Shown: positions 8,774-17,424 of the stretch, piece by piece
Position numbering within the stretch: the stretch's first letter is position 1
How the letters are laid out: the number at the start of each line of letters is the position of its first letter
Source of the DNA: an uncultured Litoreibacter sp.
Lineage (GTDB): Bacteria; Pseudomonadota; Alphaproteobacteria; Rhodobacterales; Rhodobacteraceae
Length of the DNA stretch: 64,000 nt
Assembly: GCA_947494645.1 (NCBI GenBank)
Contig: CANLVO010000002.1
Location: forward strand, 924,359 to 988,358
Reading direction: 5' to 3'
Position numbers and translations under genes: made by a program
The notes under the pieces: model-generated
The model's input: the letters and a program-made list of their open reading frames with translations, nothing else
Told to the model about the DNA's origin: nothing
Database searches by the model: none

Positions 8774-9802
8774 ATGTCATCCTCTGACAGAAAACCCCTT
8801 CTGACCGTCGCCTCTGCCGCCCTGATTGGCATGCCGCTCGCGGCCTTCGCGGAGGGCGAGCTGAACCTCTATTCCTCGCGCCACTACGACACGGACGAGC
8901 GGCTTTACTCCGACTTTACCGAGCAGACCGGCATCACCATCAACCGGATTGAGGGCAAAGCCGACGAGCTGATCGCCCGCATGGAAGCCGAAGGCGTCAA
9001 TTCGCCGGCCGATATCCTGCTGACCGTCGACACCTCGCGGCTGGAACGCGCCAAGAATGCAGGTGTTCTGCAATCCATCGACAGCACTGTCCTTGAGGAC
9101 CGTATCCCGGCCAACCTGCAAGACAACGACAACCAATGGTTCGGCTTCTCGCAACGCGCCCGGATCATCTTCTATGACAAGGCCGATGTGACCGAGCCGC
9201 CCGCGAATTACGTCTCCCTCGCTGATCCGAAATACAAAGGCATGGTCTGTCACCGCTCCTCGTCCAACGTCTACAGCCAGACGCTGCTCTCCGCCGTGAT
9301 CGAAAACCATGGCGAAGAAGCCGCCAAAAACTGGGCCGCTGGCATGGTGGCAAACTTTGCGCGTGACCCTGAGGGCGGCGATACAGACCAGCTGCGGGCG
9401 ATTGTGTCGGGCGAATGTGACATCTCTGTCGCCAACACCTATTACTTCGCGCGGGCGCTGCGTAAAGACGTGGACGGGCTCTCTGCCGAGATCGAAGGTG
9501 TCGGCTGGATCTTCCCTGCACAAGAGGCCGAAGGCGCCCATATGAACCTGTCGGGCGGCGGCGTGGCCGCCAATGCACCGAACCTCGAAAACGCGATTAA
9601 GTTCATGGAATACCTCGCATCTGATTCGGCTCAGCAGTATTTCTCTGCTGGAAACGATGAATTCCCGGCAGTGCCAACTGTTTCGCTAAGCGAAAGTGTC
9701 GCAGCGTTAGGGGCCTATAAACCTGATGAAATCAGTCTTTCTGCGGTTGCAAAAAACGTCCCAATGGCGCAAAAGATATTTGACGAGGTCGGCTGGAAAT
9801 AG
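8774..9802 (+). CDS. fbpA: Fe(3+) ABC transporter substrate-binding protein, FbpA/IdiA type
   Basis: A 342-residue periplasmic binding protein. A signal peptide is visible: SSSDRKPLL, then a hydrophobic stretch ending MPLAAFA with cleavage before EGELNLYSSRHY, the usual FbpA opening. ADELIARMEAEGVNSPADI and SVANTYYFAR, which carries the paired iron-ligand tyrosines, are conserved, placing it in the ferric-ion (FbpA/FutA/IdiA) group. It delivers free Fe3+ to an FbpB-FbpC inner-membrane transporter. GGAG precedes the ATG. Two iron-box-like repeats lie in its promoter and a terminator hairpin follows. The permease is next door but convergent, and no ATPase gene is in the window, so the transporter is genetically split. 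Confidence 0.92.
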   Translation: MSSSDRKPLLTVASAALIGMPLAAFAEGELNLYSSRHYDTDERLYSDFTEQTGITINRIEGKADELIARMEAEGVNSPADILLTVDTSRLERAKNAGVLQSIDSTVLEDRIPANLQDNDNQWFGFSQRARIIFYDKADVTEPPANYVSLADPKYKGMVCHRSSSNVYSQTLLSAVIENHGEEAAKNWAAGMVANFARDPEGGDTDQLRAIVSGECDISVANTYYFARALRKDVDGLSAEIEGVGWIFPAQEAEGAHMNLSGGGVAANAPNLENAIKFMEYLASDSAQQYFSAGNDEFPAVPTVSLSESVAALGAYKPDEISLSAVAKNVPMAQKIFDEVGWK

Positions 9803-9828
9803 GCCTCGGAGGGGTAACGAGTTACACG

Positions 9829-9858
9829 GGCGCGGCTTCGGCTGCGCCTTTTTACTTT
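9829..9858 (+). terminator. Rho-independent terminator after the ferric-binding protein gene
   Basis: GGCGCGGC-TTCG-GCTGCGCC forms an 8-bp stem (one G-T pair) with a stable TTCG tetraloop, followed by TTTTTACTTTT. It sits 27 bp past the stop of the binding-protein gene and just before the end of the convergent permease gene. Confidence 0.85.
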
Positions 9859-9870
9859 TCAGGGGCCCGT

Positions 9871-11526
9871 TTACCCCCCGTTAAGCTTAGCCGCGTCCTT
9901 GCCGACTTTCCGGCAGAGCAAAATCACCGGCAGCAGCCCAATTCCGGCAATCACCAGACTTGGCACCGCAGCGCCCTCAAGCCGCTCATCTGCCGCCAAC
10001 CGGAACGCCTGCACCGCCAAAGTGTCGAAATTGAACGGCCGCATGATCAGGGTCGCGGGCAGCTCTTTCATCACGTCCACAAAGACGATCAACGCTGCCG
10101 TCAGAAGGCTTGGCGTCAGGATCGGCAGATGCACTTTGCCGATGACACCCCAGACCCCTTTGCCCAACACCCGGGCCGCCGCGTCCATATTCGTCGTGAT
10201 CGTCGCAATCCCGCCCTCATAGGCTCCAAGGGCCGCAGCCAGAAAGCGGATCATGTAGGCCCCCACCAGCAGCCAGATCGAGCCGGTGAACAGCAGCCCT
10301 GTCGAGATATCGAACCGCTCCCGCATCCAGGCGTCGAGCGTGTTGTCGAAGGCCGCGAAAGGCACCAGCAGCCCCACCGCGATCACGCCGCCTGGCACGG
10401 CGTAGCCCAGCCGCGCAATGTACAATGCCGCGTCCGACAATTTGCCGCCAAAGCTGCGCTGGAACGCGCCCAGCACAATGGCGGCCAAAACGGTCAACCC
10501 TGCGGCGATCAATGCCAGCGTCACCGTGTTGGAGATGAACTTCAGGTACCGCGCGCTCAACAGGTTCTGTTCCGAGCCCGCGCCCATCACCGCCAGCGCA
10601 ATCGTCGGGATCACCACGCCCAAGAGCACGGGCAGCAGGCAAAGCGCCACCGCGACCCAAGCCCGTGGCCCGCGCAGCACCGTGCGCTCCAGCGGGGTCT
10701 TTGCCTTCGCCGCCGCGTAGCGGGCATTGCCGCGGGTAAACCGCTCCATGAAGGCCAGCAGCAGCGCAAAGGCCAGCAGGCCCAGCGACAGCTGCGCCGC
10801 CGCCGCTCGGTCCCCCATGGAGAACCAGCTGGTGTAAATCCCCGTCGCAAAGGTCTGCACAGAGAAGTAGGACACCGTGCCGAAATCCGCGATCGTCTCC
10901 ATCGCGGTCAGCAAGACCCCCGCCGCAATCGCGGGCCGCGCCATCGGCAGGGACACAAGCCAAAAGGCCTGCATCGGGGTCTTGCCCAAGGAGCGTGCGG
11001 CGTGAAACACCGTGGCGCTCTGGCCCATGAAGGCGGTGCGCGCCAGCAGGTAGACATAAGGGTAAAGCACAAGGATCAGCATGATTGCAGCGCCGCCCAG
11101 AGACCGTATCTCCGGGAACCAGTAATCGCGCGGCCCGTAGCCCATCACCGCCCGCAAGGTTGATTGCACGATGCCCGGATGGTCCAGCAAATGGGTGTAG
11201 GCATAGGCCAAAACGTAGGCCGGGAAGGCCAGCGGGATGACCAGCGCGATCTCGATCCAGCGGCGGCCAGGAAACTCGGTCATGGTCACCAGCCACGCCG
11301 CCCCGGTGCCCACGGCGCAGGTGCCGATGCCCACCAGAACCACCAGCACGGCGGTGGTCGTGACGTAGCCCGCCAACACGGTATTGAGCAGATGGCGGAG
11401 GGTCTCTGACGTGCCGGTCAGCGCGGCGATCAAAACGCCCAGATGCGGCAACAGACACAAAACGGCCAACAGCACCGCGCTGAGCATCAGGCTGCGATGC
11501 GCCATTTTGTGAAAGAGTGACTTCAT
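9871..11526 (-). CDS. fbpB: Iron(III) ABC transporter permease, FbpB/SfuB type
   Basis: A 551-residue inner-membrane permease with about twelve helices in two tandem halves, as in FbpB/SfuB. Each half carries an EAA-type cytoplasmic loop: AARSLGKTPMQAFWLVSLPM near residue 180 and AARVLGKGVWGVIGKVHLP near residue 460 (the G-x9-I/V-x-LP signature for ATPase docking). It would pass Fe3+ received from the periplasmic binding protein encoded convergently next door. Normally fbpA, fbpB and fbpC are codirectional, so this convergent arrangement and the missing ATPase are unusual. Its promoter region holds a motif similar to the pair upstream of the binding-protein gene, which suggests shared iron control. 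Confidence 0.92.
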   Translation of the reverse strand: MKSLFHKMAHRSLMLSAVLLAVLCLLPHLGVLIAALTGTSETLRHLLNTVLAGYVTTTAVLVVLVGIGTCAVGTGAAWLVTMTEFPGRRWIEIALVIPLAFPAYVLAYAYTHLLDHPGIVQSTLRAVMGYGPRDYWFPEIRSLGGAAIMLILVLYPYVYLLARTAFMGQSATVFHAARSLGKTPMQAFWLVSLPMARPAIAAGVLLTAMETIADFGTVSYFSVQTFATGIYTSWFSMGDRAAAAQLSLGLLAFALLLAFMERFTRGNARYAAAKAKTPLERTVLRGPRAWVAVALCLLPVLLGVVIPTIALAVMGAGSEQNLLSARYLKFISNTVTLALIAAGLTVLAAIVLGAFQRSFGGKLSDAALYIARLGYAVPGGVIAVGLLVPFAAFDNTLDAWMRERFDISTGLLFTGSIWLLVGAYMIRFLAAALGAYEGGIATITTNMDAAARVLGKGVWGVIGKVHLPILTPSLLTAALIVFVDVMKELPATLIMRPFNFDTLAVQAFRLAADERLEGAAVPSLVIAGIGLLPVILLCRKVGKDAAKLNGG

Positions 11527-11581
11527 TGCGAGGGCCGTCCTAGCGCAGTTTCAGCCCGTGAAATAGCGTATTTTGTGCCAA

Positions 11582-11600
11582 TTGACTATTTTTGTCGGGC
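11582..11600 (+). promoter_or_regulatory. Iron-box-like motif upstream of the permease gene
   Basis: TTGACTATTTTTGTCGGGC on the + strand shares TGACTA-NN-TTTGT with the two repeats upstream of the ferric-binding protein gene (11 of 13 core positions against the 8734 copy). It lies 56 bp upstream of the permease start, in inverted orientation relative to that gene. It is in the 86-bp gap between the permease start and the dnaE2 stop. Confidence 0.4.
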
Positions 11601-11612
11601 ATACGGCCTGCG

Positions 11613-14600
11613 CTAATGAAAATCCCGCGACTTTGGGATCACCCGGACGTTGCGCGGGTGGGTGCGGCCCGCTTGCCCGCCAACCTGACTTGGCAAGGGA
11701 TGGGTCGGATGATCGCCCCGCGTGGTGATGCCCGGCAGGGTGATATCAGACAGCCCCGCCAGCCGGTCGCTGCGGTCTTCCAAGCGATTGGCCACGACAT
11801 GGATCACCTTGCCATCGGTCTGCACCTGACCGTGCACGACCAGCAGCCGTGCGGCCATGATCACGGGCCGGAAGGTATTGAACAGCGTGGGCCAGATCAC
11901 CAGATTGGCGACGCCACTTTCATCCTCCAGCGTGATGAAGCACACGCCTTTGGCGCTGCCGGGTTTCTGCCGCACCAGCACCAGCCCGGCCAGTGACACC
12001 CGTTGCCCATGCCGCATCCGGCGCAGATCGCTGGAACAGGAAAACCCCTGTTTGCGCAGGCTTTGGCGGTAGAATTGCATCGGATGGGCCTTCAGAGACA
12101 GCCGCAACGTCTGGTAATCCGCCACGACATGCTCGGCACGCGGCATGGCGGGCAGGATGACCTCTGGCTCGGGGCCATAGGCGCTGGCCTCGGCATGCTC
12201 GAACATGGGCAGGGCAGGGGCGTCTTTCAGGGTTTGGGACTGCCACAACGCTTGGCGCCGGTCGAACCCCATCGACCGCATCGCATCGGCTGCTGCCAAG
12301 CGTCGCACCGCGCCTGCATCCAGCCGGGCGCGGCTTTTCAGATCGGCCAGATCAGCAAACGGCGCATCGCGCACAGCCATGATCCGCAACCCCGCCTCTT
12401 GGTGCAGCCCGTCCACCTGCCGCAGGCCAAGGCGCAGGGCAAAGCCCGTGTCGCACGGCTCCAGCGTGCAATCCCAGTCGGAATAGTTCACATCCACCGC
12501 CCGCACCTCCACGCCATGATCCCGGGCGCAGCGCACAATCTGGGCGGGGGCGTAGAACCCCATCGGCTGCGAATTGAGCAACGCACAGGCAAAGGCCGCC
12601 GGGTAGTGGCATTTCATCCAGCTGGACACGTAGACCAGCTTGGCAAAGCTCGCCGCATGGCTTTCGGGAAAGCCGTATTCGCCGAAGCCCTTGATCTGGT
12701 TGAAGCACCGCTCCGCGAAAACCGGGTCATAGCCGCGCTCGGTCATGCGGCCGACCATCTTTTCCTGCAGCTTGCCGATGGTGCCGCGCGAGCGAAACGT
12801 CGCCATCGCCTTGCGCAGCTCATTGGCCTCCTTGGGGGAGAACTTCGCCGCGTCAATCGCGATTTTCATGGCCTGTTCCTGAAAGATCGGCACGCCTAAT
12901 GTGCGGCCCAGAATTTTCAGTAGTTCGTCTTGCGGATGGGCCGGGCCGGGGGCGGGGTAGTTCACCGTCTCGATCCCTTGGCGGCGGCGCAGATAGGGGT
13001 GCACCATGTCGCCCTGAATGGGGCCGGGGCGCACAATCGCCACCTCGATCACCAGATCGTAGAATTCGCGCGGTCGCAGCTTGGGCAGCATCGCCATCTG
13101 CGCCCGGCTCTCCACTTGAAACACGCCCAGACTGTCGCCCTCGCAGAGCATGTCATAGGTGGCCGTGTCATCTGGCGGCACAGTGGCCAGCTCGAAGCTT
13201 TCGCCGTGATGGGCCTCGATCAGGTCGAAGCACTTGGCGATGCAGCTCAGCATGCCCAGTGCCAGAATATCGACCTTGAAGATGCCAAGCGCGTCGATGT
13301 CGTCCTTGTCCCACTCGATAAAGCTGCGCTCCGGCATGGCGCCGTTTCCGATGGGCACGATCTCCGTCAAAGGGCGTTCGGTCAGGATGAAGCCGCCGAC
13401 ATGCTGGCTCAGATGGCGTGGCATCCCGATCATCTGGCGCGCCAGCGTCAGCACCATGCGCAGATACGGGTCCGACAGGTCCAGCCCGGCCTCCTTGGCC
13501 CGTTCGTCGGCCATCTGCCCCTCAAAGCTGCCCCAGATCGTGCCCGCCAGTTTCGAGGTCACATCCTCGCTCAGCCCCATCGCCTTGCCGACCTCCCGGA
13601 TGGCGGAGCGCGGGCGGTAATGGATCACGGTGGCGCAGAGCCCCGCCCGGTGCCGCCCGTATTTGGCGTACATATACTGGATCACCTCCTCGCGCCGCTC
13701 ATGCTCGAAATCCACGTCAATGTCGGGCGGCTCGTCGCGCTCTTCGCTCAGAAAGCGTTCAAACAGCACGTCATGCTCGTTGGGGTCCACGCTGGTCACA
13801 CCAAGGCAGAAACACACGGCAGAGTTCGCCGCCGAGCCGCGCCCCTGACACAGAATAGGCGGCTCCGCCTCGTAGCGGGCGAAACGGACAATGTCGTAGA
13901 TGGTCAGAAAATACCGCGCGATCTTCTTGGAGCGGATCAGCGCGAATTCCTTCTCAATCGTCTTGACCACATGGCCCGGCGTGCCCTCCGGGTAGCGGGT
14001 CTTGGCCCCCTCCCAGGTCAGGCGCTCCAGTTCTTCCTGGGCGCTGCGCCCGTCGGGCACGATCTCGGAGGGGTACTCGTATTTCAGGTCACTCAACGCG
14101 AAGCTGATCTTATCGGCCAGCGCCCGGGTGGCTTTGATCGCGTGGGGCCATTTGGCAAACAGGCGGCACATCTCGGCGGGCGGTTTCAGGTGCCGCTCCG
14201 CATTGGCCTCCAGCAGAAACCCCGCCTTGGGCACGGTGGTGCCGTTGCGGATGCAGACCATGATGTCTTGCAACGGGCGGCGCTCGGGCGCGTGGTACAG
14301 CACGTCATTGGTGGCCAGAATGCCCAAGCCATGCTGCCGCGCCAGCCGGTCCAGCCGGTTGATCCGCGCCACGTCGTCGCCCCGGTACAGATACGCCGCG
14401 CCGACATGGCGCATCCCCGGCAGCGCCTTGCAGAGCCGCGGTAGGCTGGCGGCGAAGCTGTCCAAATTCTGGGGCGGCATCACGATCAGATGCAGCCCCT
14501 CGCTATGGGCGGCCAGCATCTCCAGCGTCAGATGGGTCTGGTCTTTCTCCTGCCAGCCGCCATCCACTGTCTGCATCTTGCCTTTCGACAGCAGCGTCGA

Positions 14601-14933
14601 GAGCCTTGCATAGGCGGCGCGGTCCTGCGGGTAGGCCAGAATTTCGGTGCCGCAGATCAGCACCAGCCGCGACCCGATCAGGGGCCGGATGCAGGCGGTG
14701 GCGGCCTCCGTGTGCATCCGCACCACGCCTGCCAGCGTGTTGATGTCGGCGAGCCCCGCGCAATCATAGCCCAGCAGGTTGGCGGTGCCGCACAGATCCA
14801 CCGCGTCCGAGGCCGCCCGTAGAAACGAAAAGCAACTGGCCAGCCCGAATTCGACGTAGTCCGCCGGTGGGTGCCAGCGAAACCCGTTCTCGTCGCCCAG
14901 GGTGCGGCGGGCGTGGCCTTCCTGCTCGGGCAT
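11613..14933 (-). CDS. dnaE2: Error-prone DNA polymerase DnaE2
   Basis: A 1106-residue C-family polymerase that performs translesion synthesis with ImuA and ImuB. I use the ATG at 14933 (MPEQEGHARR), which overlaps the imuB stop by one base (TGATG); a longer frame runs back into imuB and is not needed for the family length. The PHP domain begins with VEFGLASCFSFLRAASDA. The palm holds the catalytic aspartates in PPDIDVDFEHERREEV. The fingers carry FQEQAMKIAIDAAKFSP, and an OB-fold with GLVLVRQKPGSAKGVCFITL lies near the C-terminus. DnaE2 lacks the DnaE1 tau-binding tail. It is the last gene of an SOS-controlled operon. Confidence 0.96.
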   Translation of the reverse strand: MPEQEGHARRTLGDENGFRWHPPADYVEFGLASCFSFLRAASDAVDLCGTANLLGYDCAGLADINTLAGVVRMHTEAATACIRPLIGSRLVLICGTEILAYPQDRAAYARLSTLLSKGKMQTVDGGWQEKDQTHLTLEMLAAHSEGLHLIVMPPQNLDSFAASLPRLCKALPGMRHVGAAYLYRGDDVARINRLDRLARQHGLGILATNDVLYHAPERRPLQDIMVCIRNGTTVPKAGFLLEANAERHLKPPAEMCRLFAKWPHAIKATRALADKISFALSDLKYEYPSEIVPDGRSAQEELERLTWEGAKTRYPEGTPGHVVKTIEKEFALIRSKKIARYFLTIYDIVRFARYEAEPPILCQGRGSAANSAVCFCLGVTSVDPNEHDVLFERFLSEERDEPPDIDVDFEHERREEVIQYMYAKYGRHRAGLCATVIHYRPRSAIREVGKAMGLSEDVTSKLAGTIWGSFEGQMADERAKEAGLDLSDPYLRMVLTLARQMIGMPRHLSQHVGGFILTERPLTEIVPIGNGAMPERSFIEWDKDDIDALGIFKVDILALGMLSCIAKCFDLIEAHHGESFELATVPPDDTATYDMLCEGDSLGVFQVESRAQMAMLPKLRPREFYDLVIEVAIVRPGPIQGDMVHPYLRRRQGIETVNYPAPGPAHPQDELLKILGRTLGVPIFQEQAMKIAIDAAKFSPKEANELRKAMATFRSRGTIGKLQEKMVGRMTERGYDPVFAERCFNQIKGFGEYGFPESHAASFAKLVYVSSWMKCHYPAAFACALLNSQPMGFYAPAQIVRCARDHGVEVRAVDVNYSDWDCTLEPCDTGFALRLGLRQVDGLHQEAGLRIMAVRDAPFADLADLKSRARLDAGAVRRLAAADAMRSMGFDRRQALWQSQTLKDAPALPMFEHAEASAYGPEPEVILPAMPRAEHVVADYQTLRLSLKAHPMQFYRQSLRKQGFSCSSDLRRMRHGQRVSLAGLVLVRQKPGSAKGVCFITLEDESGVANLVIWPTLFNTFRPVIMAARLLVVHGQVQTDGKVIHVVANRLEDRSDRLAGLSDITLPGITTRGDHPTHPLPSQVGGQAGRTHPRNVRVIPKSRDFH

Positions 14934-16477
14934 CAGGCAAACAGCCCATGCAGAAACCAGCGCGGGGTGCCGCCGCGCCGGTCGTCGGGCAGCCCCTCGC
15001 GGTAAACCCAGAACCGCCTGCCATCGGCGACCTCTACCTTGTAATAGTCGCGCAGCCGCGTGCCGGGGCGGTCGCGCCACCATTCAGGGGCAATGCGCTC
15101 GGGCCCTTGGAACCGCGCGGTCTTGTAAACCACGCGTCGCCAGCGAAATTGCGACGGAGGCCCGTCCGGCACCGCATAGATCACCTGCACCTCTTCGGGG
15201 GGCAGGAGCAGCCGCACCGGGCGTTCGCGCGGCGGGCGCACCATGTCGCCGGGGGCATGTTCAAGCGCGGCCACCCGGCCCGCCACCCGCTCCGGCATAT
15301 GGGTCTGTGCAGAGACGGGCCAGCTGACCCGCTCCTTGCCCAGCCGGGCGGTCAGCCGGTCCAGCAGCCCGGCCATATCAGCATCAGCGTTGCGCTTGCC
15401 GTCCAGCTCGGATTGCACACGGGCCAAGGGCTCCGCCCGCAGCGCCTCCAGTGTGATCAGGTCGAACCCAAAGCCCGGGTCCACGCCGCTCAGCTGGTCG
15501 TCAAACAAGCGCACCAGATGCGCGGGGTCGCGGCTGGCGCGTGCGGTGGCGCGGCTGACCGACAGGCTTTCGCCGTCGATGCGGTAGATCGTCAGCCGCA
15601 GCTGGCGCGCGCCCTGTTCGGCTTGGGCCAGCGCGTGGCACAAATCCGCGCTCAGCGCGGCCATATAGGGCGTGGGGTCCATCACCGGCTCGGCCAACCG
15701 GGCGCGGGCGATGAAATGCTGCGGGTCAGGCGGTGCGTTCAAGGGCTCAGCGGCGCGGCCCAAAGCCTGATCCAGCAGGATCAGGGGGTTGTCTGTTGCG
15801 GCCAGATTGGCAAAGCGCCGCATCATCGAGACCCGTGGCACCTGCGCCAAATCCCCGATGGTCTTCAGCCCCAGACGGTGCAGCAGCCGGGCGGTGTCGG
15901 CGCTCAGCCCAAGTGCCGCCACAGGCAGAGGGGCCAAAGCAATGCTCACATCACCCGGCCCACAGCGGCTGAGTGCAGGCCCGAACCGCGCCAAGGCCCG
16001 CCCCGCGCCGCGCGTCGGCGCCATCGCCACCCGGGCGCTGAGGCCCTGCATCGCAAAGCGTTGGCAGATGTCGCGCAGCAGCGCCTCCGCGCCGCCAAAC
16101 AGATGCACCGCGCCGGTCACGTCCAGCACCAGCCCGTCACCTGCATCCAACGCCGTCCACGGGCACCAGCGCCGCGCCCAATGCACCAAGCGCTGCATCA
16201 GCAGCTCGTCGCCGCGCAAATCAGCCGGTTCAATATGCAGGTCGGGATGAATGGCCTGCGCGTCCACCACCCGGTCGCCCGCGTGGATACCCCGGTCGCG
16301 GGCGGTCTGGTTCAACGCATGCACCACGGGGCCATGTGTGCCCTCACGCGACAGCACCACCGGCACGTCCTCATCCGGTGTTGTACGATACTGGCTGATC
16401 ACCCTCCGCCACCGCTCCATCGTGAGGGCGGGAAAGAAAACGCACACCATCTGGCGCTCTGGAGGTGCCGCGCTCAT
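14933..16477 (-). CDS. imuB: ImuB, inactive Y-family polymerase-like protein
   Basis: A Y-family (DinB/UmuC-like) protein of the mutasome. It serves as a hub linking DnaE2 to the sliding clamp and is thought to be catalytically dead. Starting at MSAAPPERQM gives 514 residues; another plausible start is MVCVFFPALTMERW nine codons later. GDGLVLDVTGAVHLFGG near residue 100 is the family's palm segment. LSADTARLLHRLGLKTIGDL near 200 is the helix-hairpin-helix. The C-terminus RLRDYYKVEVADGRRFWVYR is typical of alphaproteobacterial ImuB. The reading frame remains open upstream inside imuA, so the exact start is uncertain; the imuA overlap is about 80-107 bp. It ends in TGATG, coupling it to dnaE2. 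Confidence 0.92.
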   Translation of the reverse strand: MSAAPPERQMVCVFFPALTMERWRRVISQYRTTPDEDVPVVLSREGTHGPVVHALNQTARDRGIHAGDRVVDAQAIHPDLHIEPADLRGDELLMQRLVHWARRWCPWTALDAGDGLVLDVTGAVHLFGGAEALLRDICQRFAMQGLSARVAMAPTRGAGRALARFGPALSRCGPGDVSIALAPLPVAALGLSADTARLLHRLGLKTIGDLAQVPRVSMMRRFANLAATDNPLILLDQALGRAAEPLNAPPDPQHFIARARLAEPVMDPTPYMAALSADLCHALAQAEQGARQLRLTIYRIDGESLSVSRATARASRDPAHLVRLFDDQLSGVDPGFGFDLITLEALRAEPLARVQSELDGKRNADADMAGLLDRLTARLGKERVSWPVSAQTHMPERVAGRVAALEHAPGDMVRPPRERPVRLLLPPEEVQVIYAVPDGPPSQFRWRRVVYKTARFQGPERIAPEWWRDRPGTRLRDYYKVEVADGRRFWVYREGLPDDRRGGTPRWFLHGLFA

Positions 16478-17120
16478 AGGCGGCCACCCAACGCCCGGGT
16501 GCGCGGCCCCGGGCGCGAAACAGCTCCGCATCCCAACGTGCCGCACCGGGGGCTTGCAGATTGTCGGGATTGGCCTCTGAGGGCAGAGAGCCCACACGCC
16601 ATCGCGCCCGCGCCGCGCTGAGACCGCCCGGGTCGCCCGCCCGGATCATAAAAACCGGCACGCCCGAGGCCTCGCTGCGCAGGGCCAGCCGTTTGGTGGC
16701 GGTAAAGCTCAGCACTTTCGGCGCGCCGTAAACCTCGCCAATAACAGCCGACAAGGCGCTGCACGCAGCCCCTTCTTCCATCGCCCAAAGCACGTCGCGG
16801 GGGTGGTTGACCATGATCTGCAACACGGGCCTTTTGGGCCCGAAAGCGGTGATGCTGGGCATGTAAACCTGCCCGTTCTCCTGCCGAGACCCCCTGTCCT
16901 GCACCCACAAAACCGGCCCCTCGCGATCGCGCGGCAGGCTGGTCAGCGCAAACGCCGTCGCCGCTGGGTCGAAAGGCCGCGACGGCAACAGATCGGTCAA
17001 CGCGGCCTGTTCTATCGGAGCATGATCCGGCGTGTTTGCCGCAGCATGTTTCACCTCCGGCAAATACAGGCTGAGCCCCTTGCGGGCGTTTCGTGAAGAA
17101 TCTCCGGGCATGCATTCCAT
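16371..17120 (-). CDS. imuA: ImuA, SOS mutagenesis RecA/SulA-like protein
   Basis: A 249-residue first member of the imuA-imuB-dnaE2 cassette. The fold is related to RecA/SulA, and ImuA is required for DnaE2-dependent induced mutagenesis. Visible are RPVLQIMVNHPRDVLWAMEE near residue 100, ALSAVIGEVYG near 125 and PVFMIRAG near 155, which match the degenerate ATPase core of alphaproteobacterial ImuA; the family lacks a consensus Walker A. A LexA box ends 6 bp upstream of the ATG, so this gene carries the operon's SOS promoter. A second ATG three codons downstream (MPGDSS) could also be used. The 3' end extends about 100 bp into imuB. Confidence 0.88.
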   Translation of the reverse strand: MECMPGDSSRNARKGLSLYLPEVKHAAANTPDHAPIEQAALTDLLPSRPFDPAATAFALTSLPRDREGPVLWVQDRGSRQENGQVYMPSITAFGPKRPVLQIMVNHPRDVLWAMEEGAACSALSAVIGEVYGAPKVLSFTATKRLALRSEASGVPVFMIRAGDPGGLSAARARWRVGSLPSEANPDNLQAPGAARWDAELFRARGRAPGRWVAAYERGTSRAPDGVRFLSRPHDGAVAEGDQPVSYNTG

Positions 17121-17125
17121 TATAT

Positions 17126-17140
17126 GTTCACTTTTTGTTC
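17126..17140 (-). promoter_or_regulatory. LexA (SOS) box of the imuA-imuB-dnaE2 operon
   Basis: GTTCACTTTTTGTTC is a perfect GTTC-N7-GTTC direct repeat, the alphaproteobacterial LexA operator (GAAC-N7-GAAC read in the direction of imuA). It lies immediately upstream of imuA, as expected for a DNA-damage-inducible imuABC cassette. Confidence 0.9.
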
Positions 17141-17424
17141 ACGCAATCAATATCGAGATCCCGCGACCAAAAACGAAGTGCCTAAGGTCCGGAATCAAGC
17201 CGAAGGCGCCGGACCAGCGGCTGTCCGTCCCGGCGGACTGGCGCTTTTGATGCAGACGCGCTTAGCATGGATGGAAGATGTATTTGGCAACCATAAAGCG
17301 CTGCCGGACTTCTGGTGCAGCGCCACTCCACGGACAGCCGCTGGCCCGTCTCACGTCGCGTATCGCCATCCCGTTCGGGCGGTCTGGCGATGCACGGCAC
17401 CTTCGGCTTGCTTCCGTGCAGAGC
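17141..17424. other. Intergenic stretch between the mutagenesis operon and the dehalogenase fusion gene
   Basis: About 280 bp with no supported gene. It should hold the -35/-10 of imuA and the 3' untranslated end of the dehalogenase gene. Two inverted repeats are visible: GTCCG/CGGAC around 17224-17239, and TGCACGG (17391-17397) pairing with CCGTGCA (17414-17420) just past the dehalogenase stop. Neither has a T-run, so a rho-independent terminator is not supported. Short frames here lack ribosome sites. Confidence 0.5.

Noticed and set aside
14867-16621. 584-codon antisense frame over imuB
   Set aside because: No domain and no ribosome site; the ImuB motifs are on the opposite strand.
17141-17424. 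Cobalamin riboswitch near the B12-dependent fusion gene
   Set aside because: This gap is at the 3' end of the gene, and no B12-box-like conserved sequence was seen; the 45-bp gap at the 5' end is too short.
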